Source: Candidatus Daviesbacteria bacterium
GTDB lineage: Bacteria > Patescibacteria > Microgenomatia > Daviesbacterales > UBA10151
Length of the DNA stretch: 64,000 bases
Direction of reading: 5' to 3'
NCBI GenBank assembly: GCA_016176335.1
Contig: JACOXI010000003.1
Location: 186,001 to 250,000 of the forward strand
A model generated the notes under the pieces. The model was not told the origin of the DNA and did not search any database. It worked only from the letters and a program-made list of their open reading frames with translations. Positions 22,017 through 30,895 of the stretch are shown here, piece after piece; position 1 is the stretch's first letter, and every line of letters starts with the position of its first letter. The translations under genes and the position numbers were made by a program.

Positions 22017-23972
22017 ATGGCTAAAATTGTGGGAATAGATTTAGGTACAACAAATTCAGCAGTGGCGGTGATGGAGGGTGGTAAACCCAAAGTCATCCAT
22101 TCTGCTGAAGGGGAAAATATTATCCCATCAGTTGTTAATCCCACCAAAAATATTGTGGGTAGGGTGGCCAAACGCCAGGCTGTGGTTAATCCCAAAGAAA
22201 CGATTTTTTCCATTAAAAGATTAATGGGTAGAAAATTCAAAGATGCCGAGGTTCAAAGAGATATTAAATGGCTTCCATATGCTATTAAAGAAGGCAAAAA
22301 TGGCATGGCTGTTGTGGAGGTGGAAGGTCATGAGTATACTCCACAAGAAATTTCTGCTCAAATTTTACAAAAAATTAAGACTGATGCAGAGAGTTATTTA
22401 GGAGAAAAAGTGACAGATGCAGTAATTACTGTTCCTGCATATTTTGATGATGCTCAAAGACAAGCCACCAAACAAGCTGGAGAAATAGCTGGGCTTAATG
22501 TGCAAAGAATTATCAATGAACCAACAGCTGCTGCGCTGGCTTACGGACTTGATAAATCTCACGCTCACACCATTGCTGTTTATGATCTGGGCGGCGGAAC
22601 TTTTGATATCTCCATTTTGGAACTGGGGGATGGAGTAATTGAAGTGAAATCAACTAATGGCGACACACATTTGGGTGGAGATGATTTTGATCAGGTTATT
22701 TTAGATTATTTAGCAGAAGAATTTAAAAAAGAACAAGGCATTGATCTTAAAGGAGACAGACAAGCTTTGCAAAGATTAAGAGATGCTGCTGAAAAAGCCA
22801 AAATTGAGCTTTCTTCCTCAATGGAGGCTGCAATTTCCATACCATTTGTGACTGCTGATTCATCAGGGCCTAAGCATTTGGAGATGAAACTTTCCCGAGC
22901 CAAGCTGGAGGGATTGGTTAAATCTTTAATTGATAAATCCTTTAATGCAGTTAAGGCATGCCTTAAAGATGCAAAGCTTGAGCCAGGAAAAATTGATGAA
23001 GTGGTTTTGGTTGGTGGAATGACCAGGATGCCTGCAGTGCAGAAGGCTGTGCAGGAATATTTTGGCAAAGAGCCACACAAGGGTATTAATCCTGATGAGG
23101 TGGTGGCTGTGGGGGCAGCAATACAAGGTGGAGTTTTGGGTGGGGAAGTCAAAGATGTTTTGCTTTTGGATGTTACACCTTTGACTTTGGGAATTGAAAC
23201 TTTGGGTGGAGTTAGAACGCCTCTTATTAACAGAAATACCACAATTCCCTCTTCCAAATCAGAAGTTTTCTCAACAGCAGCTGATAACCAGCCTGCTGTG
23301 GAGATTAATGTGCTGCAGGGTGAGAGGGAAATGGCAGCTGACAACAAATCTTTGGGAAGATTTGTTTTAGATGGGATTCCGCCTGCACCAAGAGGAGTTC
23401 CACAAATTGAAGTCACTTTTGATATTGATGCCAATGGTATTTTAAATGTGTCTGCCAAAGATAAAGCCACAGGCAAAGAGCAAAAAATAACCATCACAGG
23501 TTCAACAGGTTTGGATAAGGCAGAAGTGGAGAAAATGACCAAAGAAGCAGAAGCTCATGCAGAAGAGGATAAAAAGAAAAAAGAGGGAATTGAAGTAAGA
23601 AATATAGCAGATAGTTTAGTTTATCAAACAGAAAAAACCTTAAAAGAACAAGGGGATAAAGTGCCAGCTGATGTTAGAACAGAGGTGGAGCAAAAGTTAA
23701 ATGAGCTTAAAGATGCATTAAAAGGAGATAATGTTGATGATATTAAGACCAAAGGTGATGCGCTGGGGGAAGTTTTGCAAAAAGTAGGTTCTGCAATGTA
23801 CAAAGACCAGGGTACAGGTGACAGTGGACAGGGTACAGCAGGACAAACCGAGGAAGCTCCAAAAACAGAGGATTCGTCATCCGAAGCTCCAGCGAAGGAT
23901 GAGGCTGTTGAAGGTGAAGTAGTGAGCGAAGCTTCTGCTGACGCAGTAGAAGAGGAGAAAAAATCGGAGTAA
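22017..23972 (+). CDS. dnaK: Chaperone DnaK (Hsp70)
   Basis: ATP-dependent Hsp70. Nucleotide-binding domain with GIDLGTTNSAVAVMEGG, YFDDAQRQATKQAGEIAGL, INEPTAAALAYGLD, YDLGGGTFDISILE and VGGMTRMPAVQ; linker LLLDVTPLTLGIETLGG; substrate-binding domain NTTIPSSKSEVFSTAADNQ and a helical lid. Length 651, normal. The C-terminal tail is acidic and contains QGTGDSGQGTAGQ (residues about 598-610) encoded by a repeat at 23808-23839 that recurs in infB, and SSEAPAKDE from a second palindromic repeat (23877-23902). It follows grpE by 1 base. Confidence 0.98.
   Translation: MAKIVGIDLGTTNSAVAVMEGGKPKVIHSAEGENIIPSVVNPTKNIVGRVAKRQAVVNPKETIFSIKRLMGRKFKDAEVQRDIKWLPYAIKEGKNGMAVVEVEGHEYTPQEISAQILQKIKTDAESYLGEKVTDAVITVPAYFDDAQRQATKQAGEIAGLNVQRIINEPTAAALAYGLDKSHAHTIAVYDLGGGTFDISILELGDGVIEVKSTNGDTHLGGDDFDQVILDYLAEEFKKEQGIDLKGDRQALQRLRDAAEKAKIELSSSMEAAISIPFVTADSSGPKHLEMKLSRAKLEGLVKSLIDKSFNAVKACLKDAKLEPGKIDEVVLVGGMTRMPAVQKAVQEYFGKEPHKGINPDEVVAVGAAIQGGVLGGEVKDVLLLDVTPLTLGIETLGGVRTPLINRNTTIPSSKSEVFSTAADNQPAVEINVLQGEREMAADNKSLGRFVLDGIPPAPRGVPQIEVTFDIDANGILNVSAKDKATGKEQKITITGSTGLDKAEVEKMTKEAEAHAEEDKKKKEGIEVRNIADSLVYQTEKTLKEQGDKVPADVRTEVEQKLNELKDALKGDNVDDIKTKGDALGEVLQKVGSAMYKDQGTGDSGQGTAGQTEEAPKTEDSSSEAPAKDEAVEGEVVSEASADAVEEEKKSE
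23808..23839. repeat. CAGGGTACAGGTGACAGTGG repeat inside dnaK
   Basis: The 24 bases starting at 23808 are repeated exactly in infB (29483-29506), and a related form lies in the nusA leader (28019-28030). Confidence 0.8.
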
Positions 23973-24119
23973 CGCTCCAGTCGGCAACCCCGCTCGCTTG
24001 CTCATCAACGCAAGCGTCCTGCGACTAATCGCCTCGGATACGCTCGCTTCGCTCGTCTAGGACTCACTGCGCTCGGGGGCAGCCTCCTTCCGCTCTCAGT
24101 TTCGATAAGTTGATATAAT
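23973..24119 (+). repeat. Repeat-rich spacer with a leaderless-type dnaJ promoter
   Basis: Between dnaK and dnaJ lies about 140 bases of GC-rich, CTCGCTTCGCTCG-like palindromic repeats, strikingly unlike the AT-rich genes around. At its end TATAAT (24114-24119), preceded by TGA (extended -10), stands 6 bases before the dnaJ ATG. So dnaJ probably has its own, CIRCE-free promoter and a leaderless mRNA. No gene or RNA structure beyond hairpins was recognised. Confidence 0.6.
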
Positions 24120-24125
24120 TCGATT

Positions 24126-25064
24126 ATGGCTAAACGTGATTATTATGAAATTTTAGGAGTTAATAAAAGTGCCTCGGTAGATGAAATTAAATCTGCTTAC
24201 AGAAAACTGGCCAGAAAACATCATCCTGATGTGGACAAATCTGCTGGTGCTGCGGAAAGGTTTAAGGAAATTGGTGAAGCGTACCAGGTCCTATCTGATC
24301 CGCAAAAAAAAGGAGCTTATGATCAGTTTGGTCATGCTGCATTCGATCGAGGAGCTGGAGCAGGTGGAAATCCCTTTGGCGGTGGATGGCAGCAATATAG
24401 TTGGTCAACAGGTGGTGGTAACCCCTTCGGCTCCGCTCAGGGCGGGCCCAATATCCAATTTGATTTCGGAGGATTTGAAGATCCGTTTGAGTTATTTGAA
24501 CAAATTTTTGGTGGTGGGTTTGGTGCTCAAATGAGAAGAAGGCCAACATATCAATTAAATTTAAAATTTGATGAGGCTATAAAAGGGGTTGAGAAAGAAG
24601 TTGAGATAGAATCAAGAAATCAAGCAGGCAGATTAGAGAGAAAAAGGATGAAGATTAAGGTTCCTGCAGGGGTTGATAACGGAACCAAAATGAGATTTGG
24701 GGATTTGGATATTGTGTTTAATGTAGGAAGAAATCCGCAATTTTTAAGAGAAGGAGCAGATGTATTTTCTGAAATTACCATAAATATTCCACAATTGGTT
24801 TTAGGAGATGTGTTTGAGGTGGAAACAGTACAAGGGAAAGTTAAGGTAAAAGTCCCTCCAGGCACTCAACCAGGATCTTTGGTAAAACTTAAAGGAAAAG
24901 GCGCCCCGCGTTTGGGAAGTTCATCTCACGGTGATCATTATGTCAGGGTAAACCTTAATGTGCCACAAAATCCTTCAAAACAAGAAAAACAACTTTACGA
25001 AGAACTAAAAAATTTAGCCTCCCCGCCTGGCGGCGAGGCAAGCAGGAAAAAAGGCTGGTTTTAA
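24126..25064 (+). CDS. dnaJ: DnaJ-type co-chaperone without zinc finger (type II, CbpA-like)
   Basis: Hsp40 that stimulates DnaK. J-domain residues 1-70 with YYEILGVNKSAS and the HPD motif (HHPDVD, near residue 33), a Gly/Phe-rich linker (residues 78-130), and two C-terminal beta-sandwich domains (YQLNLKFDEAIKGVEKEVEI, VPAGVDNGTKMRF, VKVKVPPGTQPGSLVKLKGKGAP). The four CxxCxGxG zinc repeats of DnaJ are missing, so it is of the CbpA/DjlB type. At 312 residues it fits that type. Repeat DNA encodes GSAQGGP in the linker (24423-24449) and ASPPGGEAS at the C-terminus (25017-25043). Confidence 0.93.
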   Translation: MAKRDYYEILGVNKSASVDEIKSAYRKLARKHHPDVDKSAGAAERFKEIGEAYQVLSDPQKKGAYDQFGHAAFDRGAGAGGNPFGGGWQQYSWSTGGGNPFGSAQGGPNIQFDFGGFEDPFELFEQIFGGGFGAQMRRRPTYQLNLKFDEAIKGVEKEVEIESRNQAGRLERKRMKIKVPAGVDNGTKMRFGDLDIVFNVGRNPQFLREGADVFSEITINIPQLVLGDVFEVETVQGKVKVKVPPGTQPGSLVKLKGKGAPRLGSSSHGDHYVRVNLNVPQNPSKQEKQLYEELKNLASPPGGEASRKKGWF

Positions 25065-25084
25065 GTCCTCTGATTTTCGAATAG

Positions 25085-25114
25085 TTGACAAAGTCTGGCG
25101 AACCTGACTATTGT
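25085..25114 (+). promoter_or_regulatory. Promoter of the membrane protease gene
   Basis: TTGACA (25085-25090), 18-base spacer, TATTGT (25109-25114). It lies downstream of or over a GTG at 25113 that could start the same frame, so the ATG at 25128 is the better start. Confidence 0.5.
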
Positions 25115-25127
25115 GATTACAACTCCC

Positions 25128-27086
25128 ATGAAGAGATTGTCGAACATAGCAGATTTCATTAAACAAAAACGGAAAATTCTGGCTTCATTATTTTTAATCG
25201 TTGGTCTGTTAAGTGTTATGGTAGATGTGGTTATTCTCTCACAGCGTCCCCAGATTTACCATTCCAAAGCAGCCGAACAAACAACTTATATTTTGCAAAA
25301 TACTGTTGAATTTACCTCGCCGAAAACTTTTTACAGGATTTCTTATGATAAAAGGTATTGGACCACCAGCACTTTTGGCCCCAGAGTGATCTTTAATCTA
25401 AATAAAGAATATGGTGCTGCGAGGTTGGATATTATAGAAGGAGAAAGCGAAAAAGATTTAAACATTTTAACTGATGAAATAGTAAAATCATCTACGGTAA
25501 CCCCTACTAAAATTGAACCTGTTTCATTGAAAGAAAAACCTGCCTCACTTATAACGTATAAAGAACAAGTTATTGACCAGGATGTGTATTTTGAGAAGCT
25601 GATTGTCAAAGAGGGTAATAGATTTGTTACTCTTGAGAAGAGAGTCCCAAAATTGGGTTATGATCAATCATATTTAGATAACTTACTGCAAAGCTTTTCT
25701 TTTAATAACTTGCCAAACTCAGAACAAGTAAAAGGAATCTCGCAACTACCAGCGGATCTGACAACAGTTGAGTTGGTTGATCTTGTTAGACCTTCCATTG
25801 CCAATATTGTCTATGTTTATTGTTTGGATATTATCAATCTTCAACCCAATTTATCCCTTCTTTCAAAACCTCAATATCAATTTTGTGGTTCGTCAAAAGG
25901 CTCTGGTTTGATTGTTAACGAGGGAGGGGTGGTGGCAACCAATGGTCATGTAGTGAAAATCTATCCCGAAGAAGGTTTGGTAATCAATCTTTTAAATATG
26001 GGGAGTAAACTTTTTACTGATGATTTAATTAGGGGAATCTATCTATCAAAAGGTCAATTACCCACACAAAGTCAAGTGGACGATTTTGCGAAAGAAATCA
26101 ATTCTAATCCTCACTATTTAGACAGGTTGTTAGAGGAAATTTTTGACCTAATCGGGAAAAAGATTATATCTTTGAGTACCAGTGATGAGAAATATTATGT
26201 TAATGTGGGTAATGAACCGACTAAAATAGATTATCAAAAACTAGGCAAGGGTGATGTTTTAAATTCTGTTATCCCTTCCGGAACAACTTATACTGCTAAG
26301 TTATTAGATTTTAATTATCCTAACAGATATTCATTTGAGGCGATTGTCAACAAAAATTATAAACAAGGAGCTGATGTGGCTTTATTAAGAATAGATACTT
26401 CCAATCACTTATTTCCGGCGTTGGAACTGGGGAACACAGAGAATTTAAGAGAGGGTTCCGAGATAATTATTGCAGGATACCCTACTTTAGTGGAAGGAGC
26501 GGAGGATCCTCGATCGGCAGTCAGTTTTAAGACTTCCACCAAGCCTAGTATTACCCGAGGAGTTATCAGCGCCGTGAAACAGGATGTAACCGGTAAAACT
26601 ATACTCCAGACAGATGCTTCCATAGATCATGGTAATAGTGGGGGGCCCGGGTTTAACTCGTCTGGTCAGGTGATAGGAATAGCCACCTTTATGGCTGAAA
26701 GTCAATCCGGTAATTTTAATTTCTTAAGAGACGTATCGGAGCTTAAAAACTTGATGTCAAAAAATAAGGTGGAAAATAAGCAGGATAAACTAACAAATTA
26801 TTGGAGAAAGGGTTTAGATGACTTTAGAAATCAATACTACAATCAAGCTATTAAGAACTTTAAAGAGGTTGAAGCATTAAGTCCCTCCCATCCTACTGTC
26901 AAAGAATTTATAGAAGCTTCGGAAGAAGCAATTGCCAGAGGAGAAAGTTTGGAAGGATTAGCATCTTTTGTTAAAGGCAAAAATTCCAATGTGTTACTTA
27001 TGGTATTTGGGGGAATTGCAGTAATCAGTTTTATGTCTGCCGGATTTTTAACAGCGCTACCACTTTTTGCAAGAGACACTAACTAG
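25128..27086 (+). CDS. Membrane-tethered trypsin-like serine protease with C-terminal TPR-like part
   Basis: About 652 residues. A transmembrane helix (residues about 18-38) is followed by a PsbP-like beta domain (YILQNTVEFTSPKTFYRISYDKR to LQSFSF), then an S1C/HtrA-type protease domain with the triad His in VATNGHVVKI, Asp in GADVALLRIDTS and Ser in DASIDHGNSGGPGFN. There is a long insertion of over 100 residues between His and Asp. No PDZ domain follows; instead a helical TPR-like pair (WRKGLDDFRNQYYNQAIKNFKEVEALSP) and a second transmembrane helix near the end. The active domain thus lies outside the cell between two anchors. It overlaps the converging gene by 8 bases. Confidence 0.85.
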   Translation: MKRLSNIADFIKQKRKILASLFLIVGLLSVMVDVVILSQRPQIYHSKAAEQTTYILQNTVEFTSPKTFYRISYDKRYWTTSTFGPRVIFNLNKEYGAARLDIIEGESEKDLNILTDEIVKSSTVTPTKIEPVSLKEKPASLITYKEQVIDQDVYFEKLIVKEGNRFVTLEKRVPKLGYDQSYLDNLLQSFSFNNLPNSEQVKGISQLPADLTTVELVDLVRPSIANIVYVYCLDIINLQPNLSLLSKPQYQFCGSSKGSGLIVNEGGVVATNGHVVKIYPEEGLVINLLNMGSKLFTDDLIRGIYLSKGQLPTQSQVDDFAKEINSNPHYLDRLLEEIFDLIGKKIISLSTSDEKYYVNVGNEPTKIDYQKLGKGDVLNSVIPSGTTYTAKLLDFNYPNRYSFEAIVNKNYKQGADVALLRIDTSNHLFPALELGNTENLREGSEIIIAGYPTLVEGAEDPRSAVSFKTSTKPSITRGVISAVKQDVTGKTILQTDASIDHGNSGGPGFNSSGQVIGIATFMAESQSGNFNFLRDVSELKNLMSKNKVENKQDKLTNYWRKGLDDFRNQYYNQAIKNFKEVEALSPSHPTVKEFIEASEEAIARGESLEGLASFVKGKNSNVLLMVFGGIAVISFMSAGFLTALPLFARDTN

Positions 27087-27897
27087 TCTTTTTAGGAAGG
27101 AATGAATTCACTATTACTACTCCTAAAGTTAATATTGAGACCATAAAAGGAAAGCCATGAAAGTAAGTGTATCTGCTGGTTAGGCTGACTACTAAATCAA
27201 CAATTAATCCCAAAGTAATGGCGTATAAACTTACTTTATATGATTGTCCAAAGCCAAGAGTTCGTCTGAAGATCTTACTAAGCAACCAAATTAATGAAGC
27301 TAAGAGAAGCAGGTGGATTAATCTGAGGATATAGGCAAGGTAAAGGCCAATAAAGCTAAGTAACAATAGCATGGGTCCTACAAATTTAAGATAAGGAGAA
27401 AACTTTTGGTAAAAAGAGTTTAAAACTTCCTGATTTAATTTAAAATCTTTAATTTGAGCAAGACTATATGTTCTGCTTTCTACATCACTTTTTTTATAAA
27501 CAATAGAATCTTTAGTTATCCAGGCAGCAACTTGATATTCATCAAATTTGGTTGAAGAATAAGGAGTTTTAGTATCAATCACCACCAGATTTTGACTTTT
27601 ATCTCCCTCACAAGAAGAAATAAAATATGGTTCCTCAGCATTAATAGTTACTTGTCCCTTAGTAATTTTAACTTTTAAATCTTTTGGATAACAATCAATT
27701 ATATCTGTAGCAAAAGTTTGTAATGCTTGGGCGGTTTCAAAAAATAATGGACTGATTAAAGTAATTAGGCGAGTAATTGTTAGAAGTAGTATTAATAGAA
27801 AAAAGTAACTTAAATTTTTTTTAAAAGATTTTGTTAAAACAATAGAGTAAAACTCGGGTGAATAAATGCTATTTATGACGGTTTTAAGAAAGTTCAT
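27079..27897 (-). CDS. DUF1189-like integral membrane protein
   Basis: About 272 residues. N-terminal NFLKTVINSIYSPEFYSIVLTKSFKKNLSYFFLLILLL, one helix, then an extracellular domain of about 120 residues (VTINAEEPYFISS to FKLNQEVLNSFYQ), then four helices at the C-terminus. This is the DUF1189 plan (DUF1189 proteins of Firmicutes begin with a SLYSPKFY-type motif). Function unknown. The start at 27897 (after GAGG) is preferred over an in-frame ATG 13 codons upstream. Divergent from nusA. Confidence 0.78.
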   Translation of the reverse strand: MNFLKTVINSIYSPEFYSIVLTKSFKKNLSYFFLLILLLTITRLITLISPLFFETAQALQTFATDIIDCYPKDLKVKITKGQVTINAEEPYFISSCEGDKSQNLVVIDTKTPYSSTKFDEYQVAAWITKDSIVYKKSDVESRTYSLAQIKDFKLNQEVLNSFYQKFSPYLKFVGPMLLLLSFIGLYLAYILRLIHLLLLASLIWLLSKIFRRTLGFGQSYKVSLYAITLGLIVDLVVSLTSRYTYFHGFPFMVSILTLGVVIVNSFLPKKTS

Positions 27898-27926
27898 CTT
27901 AACCTCAGGATAACATATTCCAATTC

Positions 27927-28012
27927 TTGACTTCAATTTGGTAAAAGAGTAATATAATTGTGGTTAATAATCCAAAGGACCGAAAAGGTGGGCTAGTCCC
28001 ACCTTTTATTTT
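27927..28012 (+). promoter_or_regulatory. nusA promoter and leader hairpin (possible attenuator)
   Basis: TTGACT (27927-27932), 17-base spacer, TAATAT (27950-27955). About 20 bases into the predicted transcript is a perfect 10-bp hairpin, AAAAGGTGGG / CCCACCTTTT with loop CTAGT (27983-28007), followed by ATTTT. This looks like an intrinsic terminator 90 bases upstream of nusA. Further on, TTTAGGTAACAG (28010-28021 region) can pair with CTGTTACC...CCTAAA (28057-28075), a possible alternative fold. Confidence 0.6.
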
Positions 28013-28094
28013 AGGTAACAGGGTACAGTGAGCAGGTTACATTAATCGCAAAAAAGCTGTTACCTGTAGCCTAAAATCTGTAATATTTACTAAC

Positions 28095-29270
28095 ATGGCA
28101 CAAGCACGAACAGAATTTGCAGCAGCACTTAATCAAATAGCCTCTGAAAAAGGAGTAGATCCTTCCGTGGTTACAGAAGCAATTAAAGCCGCTGCTTTGG
28201 CTGCTTATAAAAAGGATTTAATGCTTAGAAATGAGCCTGTGCCTGAAGATTTTGAAGAATTTACCTCTGAAGTAGATCCTGCAAGCGGGGAGATCAGGAT
28301 TTTTGATAAAGATAAAAATGTCACCCCGCCTGGTTTTGCCAGAATTGCAGCCTCAATTGCCAAACAAGTTATCATGCAGCGTCTTAACGAGGCAGAAAGA
28401 GATGCCATCCTCTCCGAATATGAAAACAAAGTTGGGACAGTTATTTCCGGCAGTATACAAAGACAGGAAGGAAATACCTGTTTTGTAGATTTGGGTAGGG
28501 CAGAAGGTGTACTTCCTCCTCAAGAACAAGTTCACACGGAAATATATAGCCAAAACCAAAGGTTTAAGTTTTTAGTTAAAGAAATAATAGAAGGCGGTAG
28601 AGGTTCGGAGGTGGTTGTTTCCAGATCAGATCCTGCTTTGGTTTCTGCCCTCTTTGCGCTTGAGGTGCCGGAAATTCAATCAGGTGGTGTTGAGGTAAAA
28701 GTGATTGCGCGGGAAGCCGGGTCAAGGACAAAAATTGCGGCCGTATCAACCCAAGAGGGTGTTGATCCTGTAGGCTCTTTGGTGGGACAAAAAGGTGTCA
28801 GGGTTCAGGCTGTAATGAGTGAGCTTGGGGAAGAAAAGATTGATATTATTTCATATTCGGATGATCCGGCAAGGTTTATAGCATCCGCCCTGTCTCCTGC
28901 CAAAGAAGTTCAGGTTAAATTAAATGAAGAAAATAAAGTCGCAACAGTGACTGTCCCTCAAACCCAACTGTCTTTGGCAATTGGAAAAGGTGGACAAAAT
29001 GTCCGTCTGGCTGCAAAATTGACAGGTTGGAAAATAGATATTGTGGGAGCAGAAGAGCCCTCTTTCGCCAAGGCTTCGGAGGACAAGCCTAAAGAAGTGA
29101 AAGAGGGTTTACCCTCCGAAGTCTTGACTAAGGAGGGGACCGGGGAACAAAAAGAGCAACCCCAGGTTGGATCACAAGCCCCAGTAGATGATACGAAAGC
29201 TGCTCAAGATGTTAAAGCTGATGTGGAAAAAGCAGATAAAGAAGAATCAAGCAATAAGAATAAAGAATAA
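28095..29270 (+). CDS. nusA: Transcription termination/antitermination factor NusA
   Basis: Binds RNA polymerase and modulates pausing, termination and antitermination. N-terminal domain (residues 1-115; FAAALNQIASEKGVDPSVVTEAIKAA), S1 domain (KVGTVISGSIQRQEGNTCFVDLGRAEGVLPPQEQ), then two KH domains with VGSLVGQKGVRVQAVMSELGEEKIDII and SLAIGKGGQNVRLAAKLTGWKIDI. A repeat (29058-29090) encodes SFAKASEDKP right after KH2, followed by a charged, disordered tail of about 60 residues. No AR repeats. It leads into infB 60 bases downstream, the usual nusA-infB order. Confidence 0.96.
   Translation: MAQARTEFAAALNQIASEKGVDPSVVTEAIKAAALAAYKKDLMLRNEPVPEDFEEFTSEVDPASGEIRIFDKDKNVTPPGFARIAASIAKQVIMQRLNEAERDAILSEYENKVGTVISGSIQRQEGNTCFVDLGRAEGVLPPQEQVHTEIYSQNQRFKFLVKEIIEGGRGSEVVVSRSDPALVSALFALEVPEIQSGGVEVKVIAREAGSRTKIAAVSTQEGVDPVGSLVGQKGVRVQAVMSELGEEKIDIISYSDDPARFIASALSPAKEVQVKLNEENKVATVTVPQTQLSLAIGKGGQNVRLAAKLTGWKIDIVGAEEPSFAKASEDKPKEVKEGLPSEVLTKEGTGEQKEQPQVGSQAPVDDTKAAQDVKADVEKADKEESSNKNKE
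29058..29090. repeat. Repeat encoding SFAKASEDKP at the nusA KH2 end
   Basis: CCCTCTTTCGCCAAGGCTTC then GGAGGACAAGCCT. GC-rich and inverted-repeat-like (GCCAAGGC, CCTTCGG-type pairs), inserted at a domain border. Confidence 0.65.
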
Positions 29271-29329
29271 AGCTTATGAACATAGACTGTAAAATCCTTT
29301 ATTCATAATTCTTACTGCGGAGTAAACAA

Positions 29330-30841
29330 ATGACAGAAGTAACACGTCCACCTATCGTGACAATTTTAGGCCATGTTGATCATGGTAAGACTACACTTTT
29401 GGATTTTATCCGCAAAACTAATGTAGCTTCTCGTGAACATGGTGGAATAACTCAACATATTGGAGCATATCAAATTAGTGCACAGGGTACAGGTGACAGT
29501 GGACAGAAAGACAAAAATTCACTGAAACCTGCAACCTCTAACCTAATAACCTTTATAGATACTCCAGGCCATGCGGCTTTTGAAAAAATGCGATCCAGAG
29601 GTGCCAAAGTTGCGGACATAGCAGTATTAGTTGTGGCGGCAGATGACGGGATAATGCCGCAAACAGATGAGGCTATAAAACATATACAGGAGGCCAAAGT
29701 ACCGATGATTGTGGCAGTAAACAAAATAGATATGAGTGGAATTGATGTTAAAGTTCAATTGGAAAAGATTAAAAAACAATTATCCGACAGGAAAATTCTG
29801 GTTGAAGAATATGGTGGAGATACGCCGGTTGTGCCAATATCGGCAAAATCAGGTGAGGGTATTCCGAAGCTTTTGGAGATGATAACGCTGGTGTCAGAGC
29901 TAAACGACATAAAAGGTGATCCGCAAGAGGTTGCTTCCGGTGTTGTGATCGAGTCCAGTTTGGATAAGTTTAAAGGTCCGATTGCCACAATTTTGGTAAG
30001 AGATGGGACCTTGAGAAAAGGAGATCAAATCATGGTAGGGGGCAGTAAAGGTAAGGTAAGGGGAATGTTTGATTTTAACGGTAAGAGTTTGGAGGCTGCT
30101 GGTCCTTCAACTCCTGTTGAGGTTTTAGGTTTGGAGGGTGTGCCTGCTGTGGGGGGACTTTTAGGCAAAGAGTCACCCTCCAAAGCTTTAGCGGAGGCGG
30201 ACAAAGAGGTGAAGTCTTTGGTGGATAAATTAAGGCAGGGTGCCCCTAAAACATTAAAACTTGTTATCAAAGCAGATAAACAAGGATCTTTGGAGGCAAT
30301 TCAATCCTCTTTGGAAAAGTTTAATGAGGAAGGGGAAGTGGTGAATTTTATATTTTCCGGCACAGGCGATATTGGGGAGGAGAATATTAAGTTGGCAGCA
30401 GCTGTAGGAGCAATAGTTTTAGGGTTTAATGTAAAAATTGCCCCAAATGCGCAGAAATTAGCAGAGGCGGAGAAGGTTTTGATAAGAACCTACAATATTA
30501 TCTATGAATTGATTGAGGAAATGGAAGAGGTGGTGGAAGCTCTCCTGAAGGTTGGTCAGGTGGAGGAAGTTTTTGGCAGGGCAAACATTATTGCGGAATT
30601 CCCCTTTGGCAAAGGGGAAAGAATTGCAGGATGCAGAATAATAGAGGGGGAGATAGCAAAAGGGCGTAAAATTAGGATTGTCAGAGAAAGTGCAGTGATT
30701 GGTGAGACTAAACTGAAGTCTTTAAGAAAAGTTAAAGAAGAAGTGCAAAAGGCGGAAAAAGGAAATGATTGCGGCATGCTGTTTGATCCGCCTGTTAATT
30801 TTCAAGTGAGTGATGTTGTGGAATCATTCAGAGTGATATAG
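29330..30841 (+). CDS. infB: Translation initiation factor IF-2, minimal form with an insertion
   Basis: GTPase that brings initiator tRNA to the ribosome. The G domain starts almost at the N-terminus (PPIVTILGHVDHGKTTLLDFIRKT), so the N domains of other bacteria are missing (503 residues; 700-900 is usual). G2 GGITQHIGAY, G3 DTPGHAAFEKMRSRG, G4 NKID, then domains II, III and the fMet-tRNA-binding C2 domain (GNDCGMLFDPPVNFQVSDVVE). Between G2 and G3, where others have about 6 residues, there are about 20 extra, AQGTGDSGQKDKNSLKPATS (residues 51-70), from repeat DNA shared with dnaK. GGAG precedes the ATG by 8 bases. Confidence 0.96.
   Translation: MTEVTRPPIVTILGHVDHGKTTLLDFIRKTNVASREHGGITQHIGAYQISAQGTGDSGQKDKNSLKPATSNLITFIDTPGHAAFEKMRSRGAKVADIAVLVVAADDGIMPQTDEAIKHIQEAKVPMIVAVNKIDMSGIDVKVQLEKIKKQLSDRKILVEEYGGDTPVVPISAKSGEGIPKLLEMITLVSELNDIKGDPQEVASGVVIESSLDKFKGPIATILVRDGTLRKGDQIMVGGSKGKVRGMFDFNGKSLEAAGPSTPVEVLGLEGVPAVGGLLGKESPSKALAEADKEVKSLVDKLRQGAPKTLKLVIKADKQGSLEAIQSSLEKFNEEGEVVNFIFSGTGDIGEENIKLAAAVGAIVLGFNVKIAPNAQKLAEAEKVLIRTYNIIYELIEEMEEVVEALLKVGQVEEVFGRANIIAEFPFGKGERIAGCRIIEGEIAKGRKIRIVRESAVIGETKLKSLRKVKEEVQKAEKGNDCGMLFDPPVNFQVSDVVESFRVI
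29481..29506. repeat. CAGGGTACAGGTGACAGTGG repeat inside infB
   Basis: Exact copy of the dnaK repeat at 23808-23831. Downstream, GAAACCTGCAACCTCTAACC (29524-29543) continues the foreign-looking segment up to the G3 motif. Confidence 0.8.
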
Positions 30842-30842
30842 C

Positions 30843-30871
30843 TTGCAATTATGGGATAATCATGGTAGAAT
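30843..30871 (+). promoter_or_regulatory. Promoter of the DHH-like gene
   Basis: TTGCAA (30843-30848), 17-base spacer, TAGAAT (30866-30871). The ATG is at 30896, giving a leader of about 18 bases without a Shine-Dalgarno sequence. Confidence 0.6.
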
Positions 30872-30895
30872 CCCAACCATACTGCCTCAATATAA

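Noticed and set aside
22706..23542. Long minus-strand open frame of 278 codons opposite dnaK
   Set aside because: It is antisense to conserved dnaK codons, Ser/Pro/Thr-rich low-complexity, and has no promoter or ribosome-binding site.
24126..25064. Broken dnaJ missing its zinc finger
   Set aside because: The domains on both sides join smoothly as in CbpA-type proteins, so it is a type II co-chaperone, not a deletion.
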